Shown: positions 15,955 to 22,742 of the stretch, in pieces | Layout: the number at the start of each line of letters is the position of its first letter | Position numbering within the stretch: position 1 is the first letter of the stretch | From: Candidatus Avipropionibacterium avicola | GTDB taxonomy: Bacteria; Actinomycetota; Actinomycetes; Propionibacteriales; Propionibacteriaceae | Length of the DNA stretch: 22,742 bases | Reading direction: 5' to 3' | NCBI GenBank assembly: GCA_018715445.1 | Contig: DVLP01000241.1 | Location: 1 to 22,742, forward strand | Notes under the pieces: model-generated | Databases searched by the model: none | Seen by the model: the letters and a program-made list of their open reading frames with translations, nothing else | Told to the model about the DNA's origin: nothing | Position numbers and translations under genes: made by a program

Positions 15955-16922
15955 CCACCCGCCGACCGACACCACCCCAGCGACCCTCCGGTCTCGGACG
16001 CGGCCTGGGTGAGTTGTTCGCCAGGACCGATGGCGAGCCGCGCCCCCCGGTCCCGCGCGAAGGAAGTCACATCGTCGACGTGACGACCCGCGAGGTCGCC
16101 CATCCGATGCCCAAGGGCTCGAAACTGGTCGAGATCGCGCCCTCGCGGATCACCCCGAACCCGAAGCAGCCCCGTACGGTCTTCGACGAGGATCAGTTGG
16201 CCGAGTTGGCCGAGTCGGTCAAGGAGATCGGCGTGCTGCAGCCGATCGTGGTACGCCCACTCGGGGGTGACCAGTACGAGCTGGTGATGGGCGAACGCCG
16301 CTGGCGGGCCGCCCAACGAGCCGGCCTCGAGGCCGTACCGGCGATCGTGCGTCGGACCGAGGACCACGACCTGTTGCGCGACGCGCTGCTGGAGAACCTG
16401 CACCGCGCCCAGCTGAACCCGCTGGAGGAGGCGGCGGCCTACCAACAGATGCTGGAGGAGTTCGACTGCACCCAGGAAGAGCTCTCCCGCCGGGTGAAGC
16501 GCTCCCGTCCGCAGATTTCCAACACCCTGCGACTGTTGAAGCTGCCGCCCACGGTGCAGCGGCGGGTGGCGGCCGGTGTCCTCAGCTCCGGTCACGCCCG
16601 CGCGCTGCTCGGGATCGAGGACTCCGCGGCCCAGGAACGGATGGCTCAGCGGATCGTCGCCGAGGGGCTTTCGGTGCGGGCCGTGGAGGAACTGGTCGCG
16701 CTCGGAGAACTGGGTGCGGAGGACGAAGGTCCGCGTGTGCGTGCTCCCCGCGAGGTCCCGGCCCGGGCCAGCGAGGTGGCTGCGAGCCTGTCCGAGCACT
16801 TCGAGACCCGGGTGAAGGTCGATCTGGGCAAGCGCGGCGGCAAGGTCACCATTCAGTTCGCCTCCGAGGAGGACCTCGAGCGGATCCTCGACATCATGGC
16901 GGTCCCGTCCGATCCGCAGTAG
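15951..16922 (+). CDS. parB: chromosome partitioning protein ParB (Spo0J), CTP-dependent clamp
   Basis: ParB binds parS, loads CTP, slides on DNA and recruits SMC. The 323-residue protein has the ParA-stimulating N-terminal motif [10 protein letters not shown] (14-23), the first ParB box [23 protein letters not shown], the CTP-binding motifs GERRWRA (114-120) and ENLHR (148-152), the parS-reading helix-turn-helix (about 173-198, [20 protein letters not shown]), and a C-terminal dimer domain ending [14 protein letters not shown] start preceded by GAGGAG at five bases, overlapping the parA stop (ATGA). Length is normal. Confidence 0.97.
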   Translation: MTTRRPTPPQRPSGLGRGLGELFARTDGEPRPPVPREGSHIVDVTTREVAHPMPKGSKLVEIAPSRITPNPKQPRTVFDEDQLAELAESVKEIGVLQPIVVRPLGGDQYELVMGERRWRAAQRAGLEAVPAIVRRTEDHDLLRDALLENLHRAQLNPLEEAAAYQQMLEEFDCTQEELSRRVKRSRPQISNTLRLLKLPPTVQRRVAAGVLSSGHARALLGIEDSAAQERMAQRIVAEGLSVRAVEELVALGELGAEDEGPRVRAPREVPARASEVAASLSEHFETRVKVDLGKRGGKVTIQFASEEDLERILDIMAVPSDPQ

Positions 16923-16924
16923 CC

Positions 16925-16940
16925 CGTTTCACGTGAAACA
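16925..16940. other. parS site 4
   Basis: CGTTTCACGTGAAACA, 15 of 16 consensus bases, begins two bases after the parB stop codon. It lies outside any coding region, unlike sites 2 and 3. Confidence 0.95.
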
Positions 16941-16972
16941 TCCGACCCCCGAGCCCCGTACGGCCCCGTGCC

Positions 16973-17056
16973 CGTCGAGGGGCACCCTCCCCAACGACCC
17001 CCGAGCTTGTCGAGGGGCACCCTCCGCAACGATCCCCGAGCCCCGTCGAGGGGCAG
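16973..17056. repeat. dispersed intergenic repeat, tandem array (copies C-E)
   Basis: Two good units and one partial unit of CCCCGAGC(2-4 nt)GTCGAGGGGCA with linkers CCCTCC(C/G)CAACGA occur in tandem. They are the reverse complement of copies A and B at 591 and 9378. The array fills the gap between parB and the convergent DUF3817 gene, after parS site 4, so it may act as a two-way terminator. Confidence 0.65.
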
Positions 17057-17061
17057 AGGGG

Positions 17062-17481
17062 TCAGGCCGAAGCGGATCCCTGCTGCTCAGCCAAGTCTTC
17101 CTCGCTGACCACGGTCGCCTCGTCCAACTTGCGTCGCACGTCCTTGGTGGCGAAGTGCTCGGCGACGAACGAGAGGAAAGGCACCGTGCCGGCCAGCATG
17201 ATGAGGATCAAGCGGCCCCAGCCCCAGCGCACCCGCCGCCCCACGTCGAAGGCCGTGATCAGCAGGACCAGGTAGAGCCAGCCGTGCGGTACGCCGGTGA
17301 TGCGTACCACGAGGTCATTGTCGGCTAGGTACTTCAACGGGACGCCGACCAGGGTGAGGACGACCAGCAGGACACCGACCAGGTAGGCCATCACCCGGTA
17401 GCGAAGCAAGGCTGAACGGACGCCTCGGACCTCGTCGGGAGTCCAGACGAAGCGCTGCTGGTCGGGGGTGCTCTGGGTCAC
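17062..17481 (-). CDS. DUF3817-family integral membrane protein
   Basis: The 139-residue protein has three hydrophobic segments: about 28-50 (RVMAYLVGVLLVVLTLVGVPLKYL), 66-80 (HGWLYLVLLITAFDVG) and 87-105. The combination LRYRVMAYLVGVLL ... GVPLKYL ... HGWLYLV is the DUF3817 signature. Function is unknown; the family often sits beside respiratory genes in actinobacteria. GTG start overlaps the SURF1 stop by four bases (GTGA), so the two are translated together and may act on the same oxidase. Little Shine-Dalgarno is visible, which fits coupling. Confidence 0.87.
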   Translation of the reverse strand: MTQSTPDQQRFVWTPDEVRGVRSALLRYRVMAYLVGVLLVVLTLVGVPLKYLADNDLVVRITGVPHGWLYLVLLITAFDVGRRVRWGWGRLILIMLAGTVPFLSFVAEHFATKDVRRKLDEATVVSEEDLAEQQGSASA

Positions 17482-18329
17482 GGCTGACGTACTTTCTGTG
17501 CAGGATCGGTCCCGGCGTCCTCGCCGGTCTGGGGCTCAACAGCTGGGTCGGCCTCGGTGGTCGGCTCGGTCGCTGCAGTCGGTTCGGCCGTCTGGAGGCG
17601 GGCCTCGCGACCGAAGTCGTGGGCCATCTTCAGCCCGAGTCCGACCGCAAAGGCGGCGAACACCCACCACTGGACAGCGTACGCGCCGTTGCGCAGCGCG
17701 CCGCCCTCGCGGGGCATCGCAGGAGCGCGGTACTCCAGGCCCGGGGTGGTGTCGGCCTCATCGAGGGTCACGAACCCGGAAACCAACGGCCAGGGCCACT
17801 CCTGGGCCAGGACCGAGATCCTGACGCTGGACAGTTGCCCCGGGCCGACAGGTCGGTCATCGGTGCCCTCGTTGGGCATCAGCACGCCCTGTTGGGTGAG
17901 GTGGCCACTCGGGGGCTCGGGGACGGCGGCGGGATCACCGCGATAAGTGCCACGGACCACGGCCACCGCATCACCACTGTCCTGGACGAAGGCCGTCACC
18001 ACTCGGTAGACGTCGTCGTCAACGGCATCCGGGACGAGGACTTGCCTACTGGAGTCATAAGTACCGGTGAGGCGGACCGTACGTCCGAAGGATTCGCCGG
18101 CGTCGGCACCGGCCGGCGCCACTTCGGCCAGCTCGAGGGCAGGCTGGTTGATCCGTTCCTGGGCCGCCTGGTCGCCGGACTCGCGATAGACCTGCAGCTG
18201 CCACCAGCCGAGCATGATCATGACGCCAGCCAGGACAATTCCCACCACGATCACCGCCGCTTGTTTGGCGACGACGGTGCCCGACAACCGTGGGACCGAG
18301 TCTCGATGCACGCAACAACTCTGCCCCAT
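17478..18329 (-). CDS. SURF1-family cytochrome oxidase assembly protein
   Basis: The 283-residue protein has a first membrane segment at about 21-41 ending in the SURF1 motif GWWQLQVYR, a periplasm-facing beta-rich middle (FGRTVRLTGTYD, VPDAVDDDVYRVVTAF), and a second membrane segment after LRNGAYAVQWWVFAAFAVGLG. SURF1 proteins help insert haem into aa3-type cytochrome c oxidase, so an aerobic respiratory chain is implied. The C-terminal 45 residues are a disordered Glu/Thr/Pro tail. Start is uncertain: ATG 18329 is used here, while GTG 18338 and GTG 18311 are in frame. Confidence 0.88.
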   Translation of the reverse strand: MGQSCCVHRDSVPRLSGTVVAKQAAVIVVGIVLAGVMIMLGWWQLQVYRESGDQAAQERINQPALELAEVAPAGADAGESFGRTVRLTGTYDSSRQVLVPDAVDDDVYRVVTAFVQDSGDAVAVVRGTYRGDPAAVPEPPSGHLTQQGVLMPNEGTDDRPVGPGQLSSVRISVLAQEWPWPLVSGFVTLDEADTTPGLEYRAPAMPREGGALRNGAYAVQWWVFAAFAVGLGLKMAHDFGREARLQTAEPTAATEPTTEADPAVEPQTGEDAGTDPAQKVRQP

Positions 18330-18406
18330 GCCCGACACCCACCCAAATCAGAATGCTGAACCCTGACCGGGATCTGCCTCACAGCCCGCTGTTGGGCCAC
18401 CAGCAC

Positions 18407-18412
18407 TACGAT
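18407..18412 (+). promoter_or_regulatory. candidate -10 element for a leaderless transcript of the small membrane protein gene
   Basis: TACGAT lies exactly seven bases before ATG 18420, so transcription would begin at or next to the start codon. No -35 match is evident. The same layout is seen before the ferritin and sir2 genes. Confidence 0.4.
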
Positions 18413-18419
18413 GTGGGTC

Positions 18420-18569
18420 ATGGAAGTCCGGCCGGGAGTCGTGGTGGCGCGCAGCGTCGGCCTCATTGCGTTGGTCAGCGGCGCGGTCGCCGTCGGTTTC
18501 GTCCTCGGGATGTCGCGCCCTCGCAGGCGCACCCTTGACCATGGGGCCGAACGAGCCCTCCGGGAATGA
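18420..18569 (+). CDS. 49-residue single-pass membrane protein, unknown function
   Basis: The short protein MEVRPGVVVARSVGLIAL... has one hydrophobic segment at about 7-30 (rich in Val/Ala/Gly) followed by MSRPRRR, a positive-inside anchor, and a short cytoplasmic tail ending ERALRE. I recognise no family. Support for a real gene is the four-base ATGA overlap with the GNAT gene, a protein-like composition and a promoter-like TACGAT at the right distance. ATG 18411 is in frame and would add MWV. It may regulate or anchor the acetyltransferase, or simply couple its translation. Confidence 0.6.
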   Translation: MEVRPGVVVARSVGLIALVSGAVAVGFVLGMSRPRRRTLDHGAERALRE

Positions 18570-19156
18570 CCGCCTCGTCCACCCCTGCTCGTCTCCGACC
18601 GACCACCCTGAGTGATCTGGAGGCTCTTCCGCAGTGCGGCCCGACCTGTCCGGTGCCGAGGCCGTTCGCGGAGCAGGAGTGGGCGGTGGAGACCCAGGCC
18701 CAGCTCGGCTGGTGCGGCGTGCGGCTTCGTCAGGCGGATCGGACGACCGGTTATGCCCTGGTCAATGTCGCCGACTCGCCGGTCCGCCGCTCCAGTGTCG
18801 ATCCTGAGGTCTCGGCCGCCGCCGTGACCGCCCTGTGGGTGGCTCGTGACTGCCGTGGACAGGGGATGGGCCGCCAGTTGGTCCAAGGCCTGGCAGCGGC
18901 GGCCACGCGCTCGGGACTGCAGGTCCTGCTCGCGGTCGGGAGCCGGGGCCCGGGCAGCTGTGCCGCGCCGCCGGTCGGATGGTGGCAGCGTCAAGGTTTC
19001 CGGGTGGCGACGGACCACCCGATCCATCCCGTGCTGCGACTCGACCTCGACCGTACCGTCCGATGGGCGTGGTGGAGTGAGTGGTGGGACCGCGTACGGC
19101 ACTCGATCGGCGGGTGGGAGGCACCACCCCACCCGACCAGCCGGTCTGGTGCCTGA
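18566..19156 (+). CDS. GNAT-family N-acetyltransferase
   Basis: The 196-residue protein has the acetyl-CoA loop RGQGMG (97-102) in ALWVARDCRGQGMGRQLVQ, and the motif B region GWWQRQGFRV (138-147). An N-terminal QCGPTCP resembles the cysteine pair in GNATs found near parB in other actinobacteria, though here degenerate. The substrate is unknown. The start overlaps the upstream small membrane protein gene by four bases, and there is no independent Shine-Dalgarno of note. It converges on the beta-helix gene with an 18 bp gap and no clear terminator. Confidence 0.85.
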   Translation: MTASSTPARLRPTTLSDLEALPQCGPTCPVPRPFAEQEWAVETQAQLGWCGVRLRQADRTTGYALVNVADSPVRRSSVDPEVSAAAVTALWVARDCRGQGMGRQLVQGLAAAATRSGLQVLLAVGSRGPGSCAAPPVGWWQRQGFRVATDHPIHPVLRLDLDRTVRWAWWSEWWDRVRHSIGGWEAPPHPTSRSGA

Positions 19157-19174
19157 CGAGCCAGCAGGAGGCTG

Positions 19175-21331
19175 TCAGAGCGTGAGGTTGTGCTCCACGA
19201 GGACGTTCTTTCCCTTGCCAGGAAGGGAAATCCGGTCAACAGCGGTCTCGACGTTGTCGCTGTGCCGGACCCAGCCACCCTCGTCGGGGAAGGCGTCCTC
19301 GGTCAGTTCCAGGCTGCCGCCGTCGAAGGTGCAGCCCACCGCCGTCCACCGGTTCACCCCGGTGTCCACCGTGGCGTGACGGATGTCGCCGGTGGCGGTG
19401 CTGTGCACCCCACGCAGCTCCCAGGTGACGGTGCCGTCGCCATCGGCCCGGGACAGCAGCGCGTCGCCGGACGGTTGCCCGGTCACGTCGGTCTCGCTCA
19501 GGCGTACGTGTTGGTCCTGTGCCGCCGTGGCGACCAGGCCCAGGCCGGTCAGGGACCCGCCCCGTACCGTCAGGTCACCGGCAACGCTGAGACGCCCACC
19601 GGAATCGCCGTCGAGACGGCACTGGTCGAGCAGGATCGGACCGCTTCCGGCGAAGGCGACGTCGTCCAGCCCGGTGAGGGTGGTGCGGACCAGGTGGATC
19701 GGTGAGGTGACGCTGTCCTGGATCACCGAACTTCCTGCCAGGGTGGCGAAATCGCAGTCCTCGATCACCGTGGGTCGCCCGGAGGACTCGGAGGCCTGGG
19801 AGATCACGAGTGTGTCATCGGCACGGCAGCCACGCAGCTGGGCGCCGTCGGCGTTGATCCACAGCATGCCGGATCCGTCGAGTCCGTCCTTGGCGATCAC
19901 CTGGACGTCCTGCAGGGACAGGTCGATGACCTTGACCCGAGCCACGAACCAGGAGCAGACGTGGCGGATCACCGTGATGCGCTTGGCGGCACCACCCCAG
20001 GCTGCCCCGGAGTTGGCGAAGGTCATCAGCCCGGAGTTCTGCACATAGGTCAGGTCGTGCTCGTACTGCCCGTGGGTGACGAACGGGCCCTGGTCGTCAC
20101 CGTCGCCGTGGCAGTTCTCCACCAGTCCGTACGAGGAGGCCGTCCAGTCGTTCAGGTGGCGGGCGTTGGAGGTGTGGCAGTCGACCACATGTCCGTAGTT
20201 GCAGTAGATCTGCTGCGTCAGGTAGCCGGCGCCACCCCAGGTCACCGAGGCAGGGTTGGTCAGTGAGCACGAGCGGGTGGTGAAGTGGGTGCCCCAGCGC
20301 CGCATCACGAGCGGCCAGAAGGTCGCCTCGCCGTGGACGTTCTCGACGTCACAGTGGACGGCGTACTCGTACGCGATCGGGTGCGACCCGGTGAACTGGT
20401 CGCCGCCGGCGACGCCGACGAAGCGCAGGTTGCGCACGTGGACCTGCTCGACGGGCTCGATCCGTCGCCAACTCAGGGTGCGTCCTGCGTCGAGTTCCCA
20501 ACCCAGCTTGTGATCCACGCGGATGTGGGTCGGGTCGACGATCTGGGTGACGCGGACCAGGCGTTGCAACTCTCGCTCCCAGGTGCCGGTGAGGGCATTG
20601 ACCTCCAGGGCCCACCACTGGCCGACGCGGAAGCCATCGGAGGACCCGACCGGGTAGTCGTCGCGCAGCTCGGGCATGGTCTCGGAGAGCTCGTGCTCAT
20701 GGACCTCGTCGGTGACCTCGCCACGGAAGCAGAGCACTGCGGCGAACGGGTCGTCCTCGTCCGCCGCCTCGATCCGGTCGGTGGTCATGGTGTGGCCGCC
20801 GAAGTCGAGCACCAGGTGCGAGCGGGTGAACCGGTGGCGACGGGTGAAGTTCAGGTCCGTGTGGGCCTCGATCCGGCTGATGGTCGGATCGGCGACGAGG
20901 GCGTCGAGGGCATCGTCGGCATCGTGGTCCGCGCCCCGGATCCCGAACCAACGGAAGTCCCCGGTGCCTGCGTGCAGGGTGATCCAGCGGCCCGGCCGGG
21001 TACGACCGCTGCGGTCGTGCGGTCGCAGCACCGTGCCGCCGTTGTCATCGGCTGTGCTGGTGGCATCGAAGCGGACGAGCCGGCCACCGCCGTCGCCCGG
21101 CTCCGAGTGGCCGGCGAGCTGGACCAGGGTGCCGTCGGCGATCGTGTCGGTCCGGCTCGCGACCAGTCGGGCGGCATCGGACACCGCGTGCACCGGCGTC
21201 AGGGAGGACTCGTCGGCGTGGGCCGGGCGTGCGGCCAGGGCCATGGCCCCCAGTGCGAGGCCGGAGACGCCGGCCGCGCCGATCAGGGCGCGACGGCCGG
21301 TGTGGTGTGGCGACGGATCGGGTTCGGACAC
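19175..21331 (-). CDS. Tat-exported parallel beta-helix protein (pectate-lyase-3-like)
   Basis: The 718-residue protein begins with a Tat signal: RR at 13-14, a hydrophobic core, and a likely cleavage after AHA at about 39. The FRWFGIRGADHDADDALDALV segment is a degenerate form of the FGAxGDGxxDDT start of Pectate_lyase_3 proteins. After it come many short beta-helix rungs with VVDCHTSNA, LVENCHG, VIEDCDF, LLDQCRL and AVGCTFDG patterns. Role is probably polysaccharide binding or cleavage outside the cell; no catalytic residues were assigned, so substrate is open. The GTG start is fixed by AGGAGG seven bases upstream. The gene has no obvious operon partner and runs against the rightward fork. 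Confidence 0.82.
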   Translation of the reverse strand: MSEPDPSPHHTGRRALIGAAGVSGLALGAMALAARPAHADESSLTPVHAVSDAARLVASRTDTIADGTLVQLAGHSEPGDGGGRLVRFDATSTADDNGGTVLRPHDRSGRTRPGRWITLHAGTGDFRWFGIRGADHDADDALDALVADPTISRIEAHTDLNFTRRHRFTRSHLVLDFGGHTMTTDRIEAADEDDPFAAVLCFRGEVTDEVHEHELSETMPELRDDYPVGSSDGFRVGQWWALEVNALTGTWERELQRLVRVTQIVDPTHIRVDHKLGWELDAGRTLSWRRIEPVEQVHVRNLRFVGVAGGDQFTGSHPIAYEYAVHCDVENVHGEATFWPLVMRRWGTHFTTRSCSLTNPASVTWGGAGYLTQQIYCNYGHVVDCHTSNARHLNDWTASSYGLVENCHGDGDDQGPFVTHGQYEHDLTYVQNSGLMTFANSGAAWGGAAKRITVIRHVCSWFVARVKVIDLSLQDVQVIAKDGLDGSGMLWINADGAQLRGCRADDTLVISQASESSGRPTVIEDCDFATLAGSSVIQDSVTSPIHLVRTTLTGLDDVAFAGSGPILLDQCRLDGDSGGRLSVAGDLTVRGGSLTGLGLVATAAQDQHVRLSETDVTGQPSGDALLSRADGDGTVTWELRGVHSTATGDIRHATVDTGVNRWTAVGCTFDGGSLELTEDAFPDEGGWVRHSDNVETAVDRISLPGKGKNVLVEHNLTL

Positions 21332-21467
21332 GGCAGCCTCCTGTGGACGCCATCAGCGGCGACGGCTGACGGGCACCCAATTCCTATCAGGATCCAGGTC
21401 GATCGAGCCCACCGGCCATGACGCGGGCTTGACCAGCACGGGCTGGGCCGCCGGTGTGTGGGCATGG

Positions 21468-21530
21468 AAAAGGGGGCCGTCCGTACCTCCCGGGATCGTT
21501 GCGGTGATCCGGGGAGGGTGACGGTCCCCC
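21468..21530 (-). terminator. intrinsic terminator of the ferritin gene
   Basis: On the minus strand a long stem starts GGGGGACCGTCACCCTCC and closes with GGGAGG...GACGGCCCCC, with an inner GGATC/GATCC pair around an 8-base loop. The stem has a few mismatches and is followed at once by TTTT (21471-21468). It lies 20 bases past the ferritin stop. Most of the rest of the 218 bp gap (21332-21549) is the beta-helix gene leader, in which no clear promoter was found. A second small palindrome GAGGCCTG-GAT-CAGGCCTC (21540-21558) overlaps the ferritin stop codon. Confidence 0.75.
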
Positions 21531-21549
21531 TACGAAGCTGAGGCCTGGA

Positions 21550-22059
21550 TCAGGCCTCGGTGGTGCCGGTCGGACGGGAGGCCAGCTCGGCATCGACCCG
21601 GAGCAGGCCCGGGCCGTCCTCGCCGACCAGCTCGAGCTGGGCGACGATCTCGGAGACAGTGGCCTCCTCCTCGATCTGCTCGTTGAGGAACCAGTTCAGC
21701 AGCGGGCGGGAGTCCAGGTCACCGGCCTCCTCGGTGGTCCGGTACAGGCTGCGGATGGCCTCGGAGACGCGCTGCTCGTGGGCGTAGGCGGCCTTGAAGG
21801 CGTCCAACGGAGTGCTCACGTCGAGCTGCGGCGAATTGATCTTGCCGATCTGGGCGTGGTTGTCCCGGTCGATCAGGTGGTCGATGAACTTGTTCGCGTG
21901 GACGATCTCCTCGTCGGCCTGGTGGCGCAGCCACGCCCCCATGCCGGGGAGGTCACGGCTGTCCAACTCGATGGCGAGCTGGCGATAGACCATGGAGGCC
22001 TCGAACTCCAGCGTGACTTGGTTGTTGAAGGCGACTTCGAGTTCTGGGGAGAGTTTCAT
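21550..22059 (-). CDS. non-haem ferritin
   Basis: Ferritin oxidises Fe2+ and stores it as ferric mineral in a 24-subunit shell. The 169-residue protein starts MKLSPELEVAFNNQVTLEFEAS. The ferroxidase ligands of bacterial ferritins are all present: Glu18, Tyr25, Glu51 and His54 (DEEIVHA), Glu95 and Gln128. It lacks the haem-binding pattern of bacterioferritin, and length is normal. ATG 22059 is chosen; GTG 22068 in frame would add three residues. TAGAGT lies seven bases before the ATG, so the mRNA may be leaderless. Sequences resembling iron-repressor half-sites lie 60-85 bases upstream. Confidence 0.93.
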   Translation of the reverse strand: MKLSPELEVAFNNQVTLEFEASMVYRQLAIELDSRDLPGMGAWLRHQADEEIVHANKFIDHLIDRDNHAQIGKINSPQLDVSTPLDAFKAAYAHEQRVSEAIRSLYRTTEEAGDLDSRPLLNWFLNEQIEEEATVSEIVAQLELVGEDGPGLLRVDAELASRPTGTTEA

Positions 22060-22066
22060 AACGGAC

Positions 22067-22142
22067 ACTCTAATGAGGACGGCGCACGAAAAACAGGCAG
22101 GAAAGGCAAGCCGTACTGAGGTCAGGCACAGTGAGGTGACGC
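22067..22142 (-). promoter_or_regulatory. ferritin promoter region with possible IdeR/DtxR-like half-sites
   Basis: TAGAGT (22072-22067, minus strand) is a candidate -10. On the plus strand TGAGGTCAGGC (22117-22127) matches 9 of 11, and TGAGGTGACGC (22132-22142) 8 of 11, of the IdeR half-box TTAGGTTAGGC. The other half of each 19-base box is not conserved, so this is tentative. Confidence 0.3.
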
Positions 22143-22164
22143 AATCCTGTCCTCTCCCGGGTTG

Positions 22165-22224
22165 CCCAAATCGCTGTGGACACCATTTGGGTCACCCCAG
22201 CGGCGGGGTGGGCACGACTACCCT
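22165..22224 (+). promoter_or_regulatory. sir2 promoter with an operator-like dyad
   Basis: CCCAAAT (22165-22171) and ATTTGGG (22185-22191) form a perfect 7-base dyad with centres 20 bases apart, about two helical turns. TACCCT (22219-22224) lies seven bases before the sir2 ATG and could be the -10 of a leaderless mRNA. The loop includes TGTGGACAC, one base from an inverted DnaA box. Confidence 0.4.
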
Positions 22225-22231
22225 TCGCATC

Positions 22232-22742
22232 ATGGTGGTGGGACGAACCCCGGCGATGACCTGGGCCGAGCGGATCCCTGACGGGCCGGGGGCCGATGCT
22301 GCCGAGTTGGCTGACGTGCTGACCGGGCGGCAGTGGTCGGTGCTCACCGGCGCCGGGATGAGCACCGCCTCCGGCATCCCGGACTACCGGGGCCCGGACG
22401 GGACCCGCCGGGTCCAGCCCATGACGATCCAGGAGTTCCGCGGGTCGTCTGCCGCTCGCCAGCGGTACTGGGCCCGTTCGTACGTGGGTTGGCACCGGCT
22501 GCGTCAGACCCGACCCAACCAGGCCCACCGGGCCGTGACCGCATTGCAGGGGCTCGGCGTGGTGGGCCCGGTCATCACGCAGAACGTCGACGGGCTGCAC
22601 CAGGCCGCCGGCACCGAACAGGTCACCGAGCTGCACGGGTCGCTGGCGCGAGTGGTCTGCGATCGCTGCCGGGCCCTGAGCAGTCGCCGGGAGCTCGACG
22701 CGATGATGGCCGAGGCCAATCCCGGCTTCACGGTGACCTCCG
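22232..22742 (+). CDS. Sir2-family NAD-dependent protein deacetylase (C-terminus off the window)
   Basis: Sirtuins remove acyl groups from lysines using NAD+. The visible 170 residues hold the NAD-binding [15 protein letters not shown] (40-54), NQAH (96-99), TQNVDGLH (116-123), the catalytic His135 in ELHGS, and the first zinc pair CDRC (143, 146). The second zinc pair and the rest lie beyond the window. ATG 22232 is preferred because of the TACCCT element seven bases upstream; ATG 22256 ([10 protein letters not shown]) is an alternative. A GNAT gene, whose product class sirtuins can oppose, lies 3 kb away, but no direct link is shown. Confidence 0.93.
   Translation, partial: MVVGRTPAMTWAERIPDGPGADAAELADVLTGRQWSVLTGAGMSTASGIPDYRGPDGTRRVQPMTIQEFRGSSAARQRYWARSYVGWHRLRQTRPNQAHRAVTALQGLGVVGPVITQNVDGLHQAAGTEQVTELHGSLARVVCDRCRALSSRRELDAMMAEANPGFTVTS

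Noticed and set aside
19175..21331. Beta-helix protein as a phage tailspike
   Set aside because: It has a Tat signal peptide and there are no phage genes around it.
21340..21350. TGTGGACGC near the beta-helix ribosome site as a DnaA box
   Set aside because: Isolated, two mismatches, and explained by the AGGAGG leader context.
1..22742. CRISPR arrays, tRNA/rRNA genes, insertion sequences
   Set aside because: Looked for and not seen; the only repeats are the GC-rich intergenic units described, which lack spacers and a transposase.

Overview
This window is the replication-origin region of a high-GC Gram-positive chromosome (Actinomycetota). Gene content and order point to Propionibacteriales or a close relative, but the genus cannot be fixed from sequence alone. 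The evidence is high GC, frequent GTG starts, the core blocks dnaN ... gnd and rpmH-rnpA-yidD-yidC-jag-rsmG-parA-parB, DnaA boxes of the actinobacterial TTGTCCACA type, and four parS sites.

Left arm (1-11,000, mostly minus strand, reading away from the origin): partial gnd (6-phosphogluconate dehydrogenase); a lipoprotein solute-binding protein; a translationally coupled pair of a cytoplasmic beta-propeller protein and an alpha/beta hydrolase; a divergent PucR/CdaR-type regulator; dnaN; a DnaA-box-rich gap that is the best oriC candidate (about 8.37-8.64 kb); a small DUF4190-type membrane protein; and dnaA. In many actinobacteria dnaA, dnaN, gnd and recF lie together. Here a transport/catabolic cluster of about 6.4 kb (641-7031) separates dnaN from gnd, and a membrane-protein gene separates dnaA from the dnaN-side origin.

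Centre (11,000-17,060, plus strand): a second DnaA-box cluster lies upstream of dnaA. The ribosome/membrane-insertion operon follows (rpmH, rnpA, yidD, yidC, jag/khpB, rsmG), with 4-base stop/start overlaps at rnpA/yidD and jag/rsmG. Next come parA and parB, also overlapping by 4 bases. Three parS sites lie in the 5' part of parA, where they are read as the peptide VSRET, and a fourth follows parB.

Right arm (17,060-22,742): a minus-strand SURF1-DUF3817 pair (respiratory oxidase assembly); a plus-strand 49-residue membrane peptide coupled to a GNAT acetyltransferase; a large Tat-exported parallel beta-helix protein; a ferritin with a convincing intrinsic terminator; and the start of a Sir2 deacetylase.

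Non-coding signals: a 30-35 bp dispersed repeat with core CCCCGAGC..GTCGAGGGG occurs in three intergenic gaps (591-638, 9378-9407, 16973-17056). Three right-arm genes have a TANNNT hexamer exactly 7 bases before their ATG, suggesting leaderless transcripts. Dyads lie in the promoter regions of the solute-binding protein and sir2 genes. No tRNA, rRNA, CRISPR array or insertion sequence was seen. I found no clearly new multi-gene system. The strongest candidates for something undescribed are the oriC-linked propeller/hydrolase/solute-binding cluster and the split origin layout.
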